From JAICLL01 sp035252155 (GTDB taxonomy: Bacteria; Planctomycetota; Planctomycetia; Pirellulales; JAICIG01): DNA of 8,024 bases. The notes below the pieces were generated by a model. It saw only the letters and a list, made by a program, of their open reading frames with translations, was not told the origin of the DNA and ran no database searches. The stretch covers positions 1 through 8,024 of the forward strand of contig DATFDL010000274.1 of NCBI GenBank assembly GCA_035252155.1, in the 5' to 3' direction. A program made the translations under genes and the position numbers. Shown one piece after another: positions 6,216 to 8,024 of this stretch. Numbering within the stretch: the stretch's first letter is position 1; each line of letters begins with the position of its first letter.

Positions 6216-7271
6216 ATGAAGCCCTTCCTCTGCGCGTTTGGGTCTGCGGTCGTCGCTCTTGCCGCGCCAGTTTTGGCCCAGCCTCCGGAAATTCGCCACG
6301 GCTCGGCGGTGCCGCACGAGGTGCGGCAAATGTATGAGCGCGGTTTGGAATGGCTGGCCGCCAATCAGGGAGACCGCGGCGATTGGTCCGGCTCAGGACA
6401 ACAGGGAGGACAGGTCGGCCCCGGCATCACGGGACTCTGCCTGATGACGCTCTTGGCTTCGGGCGAAGACCCGAATTTTGGTCCCTACAGCCGGCACGTG
6501 CGCAAAGCGCTACGGAGCATCATCGGCAGCCAGGACGCCACCAGCGGCTGTATCGGGCCGGGCAATATGTATCATCACGGCTTCGCCATGCTAGGCTTGG
6601 CCGAAGCCTACGGCGCGGTCGACGACCGTAATCTTTGGACTGACGACGACGGACGCAACCGCCGCACCGTCGGGCAAGCACTGGAGCTGGCCGTGCGCGG
6701 CGCCTTGGCCTCGCAGCGCAACAATCCGTTCGGCGCCTGGCGCTATTCACCCAACGCCACCGATGCCGACACCTCGGTCAGCGGCGCCGTCTTCGTGGGA
6801 CTGCTGGCGGCCCGCAACGCCGGCATCGAAGTGCCCGACGAAAGCATCGAGCGGGCGCTCACCTATTATCGGCAGATGACCTCTGGCGACGGCAGCGTGG
6901 GCTATTCGGGCATTGGCGGCGGCGGGCCGGGCGGGTCGGCCGCGCGCTCGTCGATCGCCACGCTTATTTACGCCGTCGCCCGCCGCAAAGACCTGCCGCA
7001 GTATCGCGCCACGCTCGAGCTGATCAAGAACAACACCGGCGACGGGCCCGGACAATGGTCGGAGTATCAGTGTTATTATCAGGCCCAGGCGCTGTTTCAG
7101 GGTGATCTGGCGGCCTGGGAAAAGTGGAACACGCAGCAGCTACGGCGCTTGCGTTCGGCGCAGCAGCCCGACGGCAGCTTTCACGGGCAATTTGGCCCGG
7201 CCTACGGCACCGCGATGAGTTTGTTGGTTTTGGCGGTAAACTACCGGTTTTTGCCGATTTATGAGCGATGA
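6216..7271 (+). CDS. Secreted prenyltransferase/squalene-oxidase repeat protein
   Basis: A 351-residue protein with a typical signal peptide, MKPFLCAFGSAVVALAAPVLA, likely cut before QPPE. The ATG at 6216 is preferred; a GTG at 6207 overlapping the upstream stop would add three residues. The mature part consists of helical repeats of the terpene-cyclase/prenyltransferase alpha-alpha barrel type. Examples are YERGLEWLAANQGDRGDW (40-57), RNNPFGAWRYS (168-178), DADTSVSGAVFVGLLAARN (183-201) and LRRLRSAQQPDGSFHGQFG (309-327). The QxxxxxGxW and QxPDGSF segments recall QW motifs of squalene-hopene cyclases. The catalytic DxDD of those enzymes is not present; the nearest match is DADT. With about 330 mature residues it is roughly half a full cyclase. 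It is therefore more likely a secreted toroid with a binding or other role than a hopanoid synthase. Such secreted repeat proteins are common in planctomycetes. The next gene overlaps its last 11 bp. Confidence 0.88.
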   Translation: MKPFLCAFGSAVVALAAPVLAQPPEIRHGSAVPHEVRQMYERGLEWLAANQGDRGDWSGSGQQGGQVGPGITGLCLMTLLASGEDPNFGPYSRHVRKALRSIIGSQDATSGCIGPGNMYHHGFAMLGLAEAYGAVDDRNLWTDDDGRNRRTVGQALELAVRGALASQRNNPFGAWRYSPNATDADTSVSGAVFVGLLAARNAGIEVPDESIERALTYYRQMTSGDGSVGYSGIGGGGPGGSAARSSIATLIYAVARRKDLPQYRATLELIKNNTGDGPGQWSEYQCYYQAQALFQGDLAAWEKWNTQQLRRLRSAQQPDGSFHGQFGPAYGTAMSLLVLAVNYRFLPIYER

Positions 7272-8024
7272 TGCGATGAGTCAACGAATGGTCATTCAAC
7301 GCGGCGGTTCCTCGGAGGATGGCCTTCCAGGCCGTCCACGTCTCGCGAGCGATCGCCTTTCCCGGCTATTCCACCGTTTTGGACGGCCTTGGAAGGCCAT
7401 CCTCCAGGCGTGCCTTGCCGTCGCGTTGTGTGGAGCGATTCTGGGCGCGGTTCGTGGCGACGAGCTGACCGTCGCTGTACCGGCCACGCCCGACACCGAC
7501 CCCGCCATCGTCTACTTCGCGAATGGCGATCAACTGCCCGGCAAGCTGGCCGATGGCGATGGTTCTGGCGGGTTGGGCTGGCAAAACTCCGCGTTTACCG
7601 GGCCGTTCTGCTTCGCGATTGGCGCGCTCGATGTGGTGCGGTTTGCGCGTACGCCCGGCCAGTTCGCAGACGACAGTCCTTACCGGCTGGAGCTGCCCGA
7701 TGGCGACGTCGTTTTTGGCACGCTGGTCTCTCTTGGCCGCGATGAGCTGGTGGTCGAATCGCGGCATGGTGGACGAATGCGGCTGCGGCGTTCGGCGGTG
7801 CGCAGGCTCGATCGCCGCGGCGGCAATTCCGCCCTGCTATACCTCGGACCCAACGGACTGGCCGAATGGCACGCATCCGGCACAGACCTGTGGCACGAAG
7901 AACGCGGCAGTCTGATTACCACCCGTGAAACGGCATCGCTCGAACGCGATTTCGGCTTGCCGCCCAAGGCCGCCATCGAATTTGAAATCTCGTGGGGGTT
8001 GTGGGTCAGCCCGCATGATTTTTC
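7261..8024 (+). CDS. N-terminal part of an exported protein of unknown function (3' partial)
   Basis: The frame is open from the ATG at 7261, which overlaps the upstream gene's end, through to the window end (254 codons); later starts at 7276 or 7288 are possible. The first 45 residues are basic and partly encoded by an interspersed repeat pair. A hydrophobic stretch at 46-63 (AILQACLAVALCGAIL) follows, serving as signal peptide or anchor, with probable processing near AVRG before DE. The mature part has beta-strand-like segments: IVYFANGDQLPGKLADG (83-99), LELPDGDVVFGTLVSL (143-158) and LVVESRHGGRMRLRRSAV (163-180). This NGDxLxGxL style, followed by FEISW near the end, is familiar from large planctomycete surface proteins that may continue into a lectin-like beta-sandwich, but no domain can be named from this part. 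Frames with other short open stretches here (such as 7389-7745 and 7523-7915) give low-complexity Arg/Trp/Ala-rich products and are rejected. Confidence 0.72.
   Translation, partial: MSDDAMSQRMVIQRGGSSEDGLPGRPRLASDRLSRLFHRFGRPWKAILQACLAVALCGAILGAVRGDELTVAVPATPDTDPAIVYFANGDQLPGKLADGDGSGGLGWQNSAFTGPFCFAIGALDVVRFARTPGQFADDSPYRLELPDGDVVFGTLVSLGRDELVVESRHGGRMRLRRSAVRRLDRRGGNSALLYLGPNGLAEWHASGTDLWHEERGSLITTRETASLERDFGLPPKAAIEFEISWGLWVSPHDF
7314..7337 (+). repeat. Left arm of a second inverted repeat, inside the coding region
   Basis: The 24-bp segment starting GGAGGATGGCCTTCC and ending GGCCGTCC is the reverse complement of 7381-7405 except for one missing base. It is read in frame as SEDGLPGRP. 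The core GGCCTTCC-AGGCC is itself nearly palindromic. From memory, similar GGAGGATGGCCTTCC units recur in Pirellulales-like genomes; a count across the genome would confirm that. Confidence 0.85.
7381..7405 (-). repeat. Right arm of the second inverted repeat, inside the coding region
   Basis: The 25-bp segment GGACGGCCTTGG...CATCCTCC pairs with 7314-7337 across a 43-base loop, and contains its own palindrome GGCCTTGGAAGGCC. It is read in frame as GRPWKAIL, supplying the last basic residues and the start of the hydrophobic core of the leader. A 24-bp stem in the early coding part of the mRNA could affect translation. Confidence 0.85.

Noticed and set aside
1..8024. CRISPR array, tRNA or rRNA genes
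   Set aside because: I saw no regularly spaced direct repeats and no tRNA-like cloverleaf or rRNA segments on either strand; almost all of the window is coding.

Overview
The window is about 8 kb of GC-rich DNA in which every gene is on the + strand. Protein content and style point to a planctomycete, most likely in or near the Pirellulales. The grounds are the ABC-2 permease that opens with an NPILVKETRQALKSRQF-type motif, a secreted squalene-cyclase-like repeat protein, a helical secreted protein with LTEAER/LTAEQR motifs, abundant interspersed inverted repeats, and mostly absent Shine-Dalgarno sequences. This placement rests on recalled family resemblance, not on a search.

Layout: (1) 1-1470, the C-terminal part of a two-helix membrane protein cut by the window start; (2) 1472-2413, an ABC ATPase; (3) 2441-3442, a cassette bounded by two inverted copies of a 32-bp repeat, holding two small overlapping genes, one unrecognised and one with a HEPN-type RNxxxH motif; (4) 3458-5140, a multi-spanning ABC-2 permease; (5) 5188-6210, a secreted helical protein; (6) 6216-7271, a secreted prenyltransferase/squalene-oxidase-repeat protein; (7) 7261 to the window end, the N-terminal part of another exported protein whose leader region contains a second, different inverted repeat pair.

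The membrane protein, ATPase and permease form an ABC-2 type exporter set. Junctions elsewhere are tight: a 1-bp gap at 1471, TAATG at 5138-5142, a 5-bp gap before 6216, and an 11-bp overlap at 7261-7271. The only real break is between the ATPase and permease genes, where the lower-GC cassette sits. The simplest reading is that one operon encoding an exporter and downstream envelope proteins was invaded by a two-gene HEPN module.

The most interesting signal is that cassette. It pairs a HEPN-like candidate RNase with a partner that is not an obvious MNT nucleotidyltransferase. Its first gene has the strongest ribosome binding site in the window and an in-frame A8 run, and the right-hand repeat begins on the base after the HEPN stop codon. 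A toxin-antitoxin or defence role is an inference. No RNA genes, CRISPR array, transposase or convincing terminator were seen.
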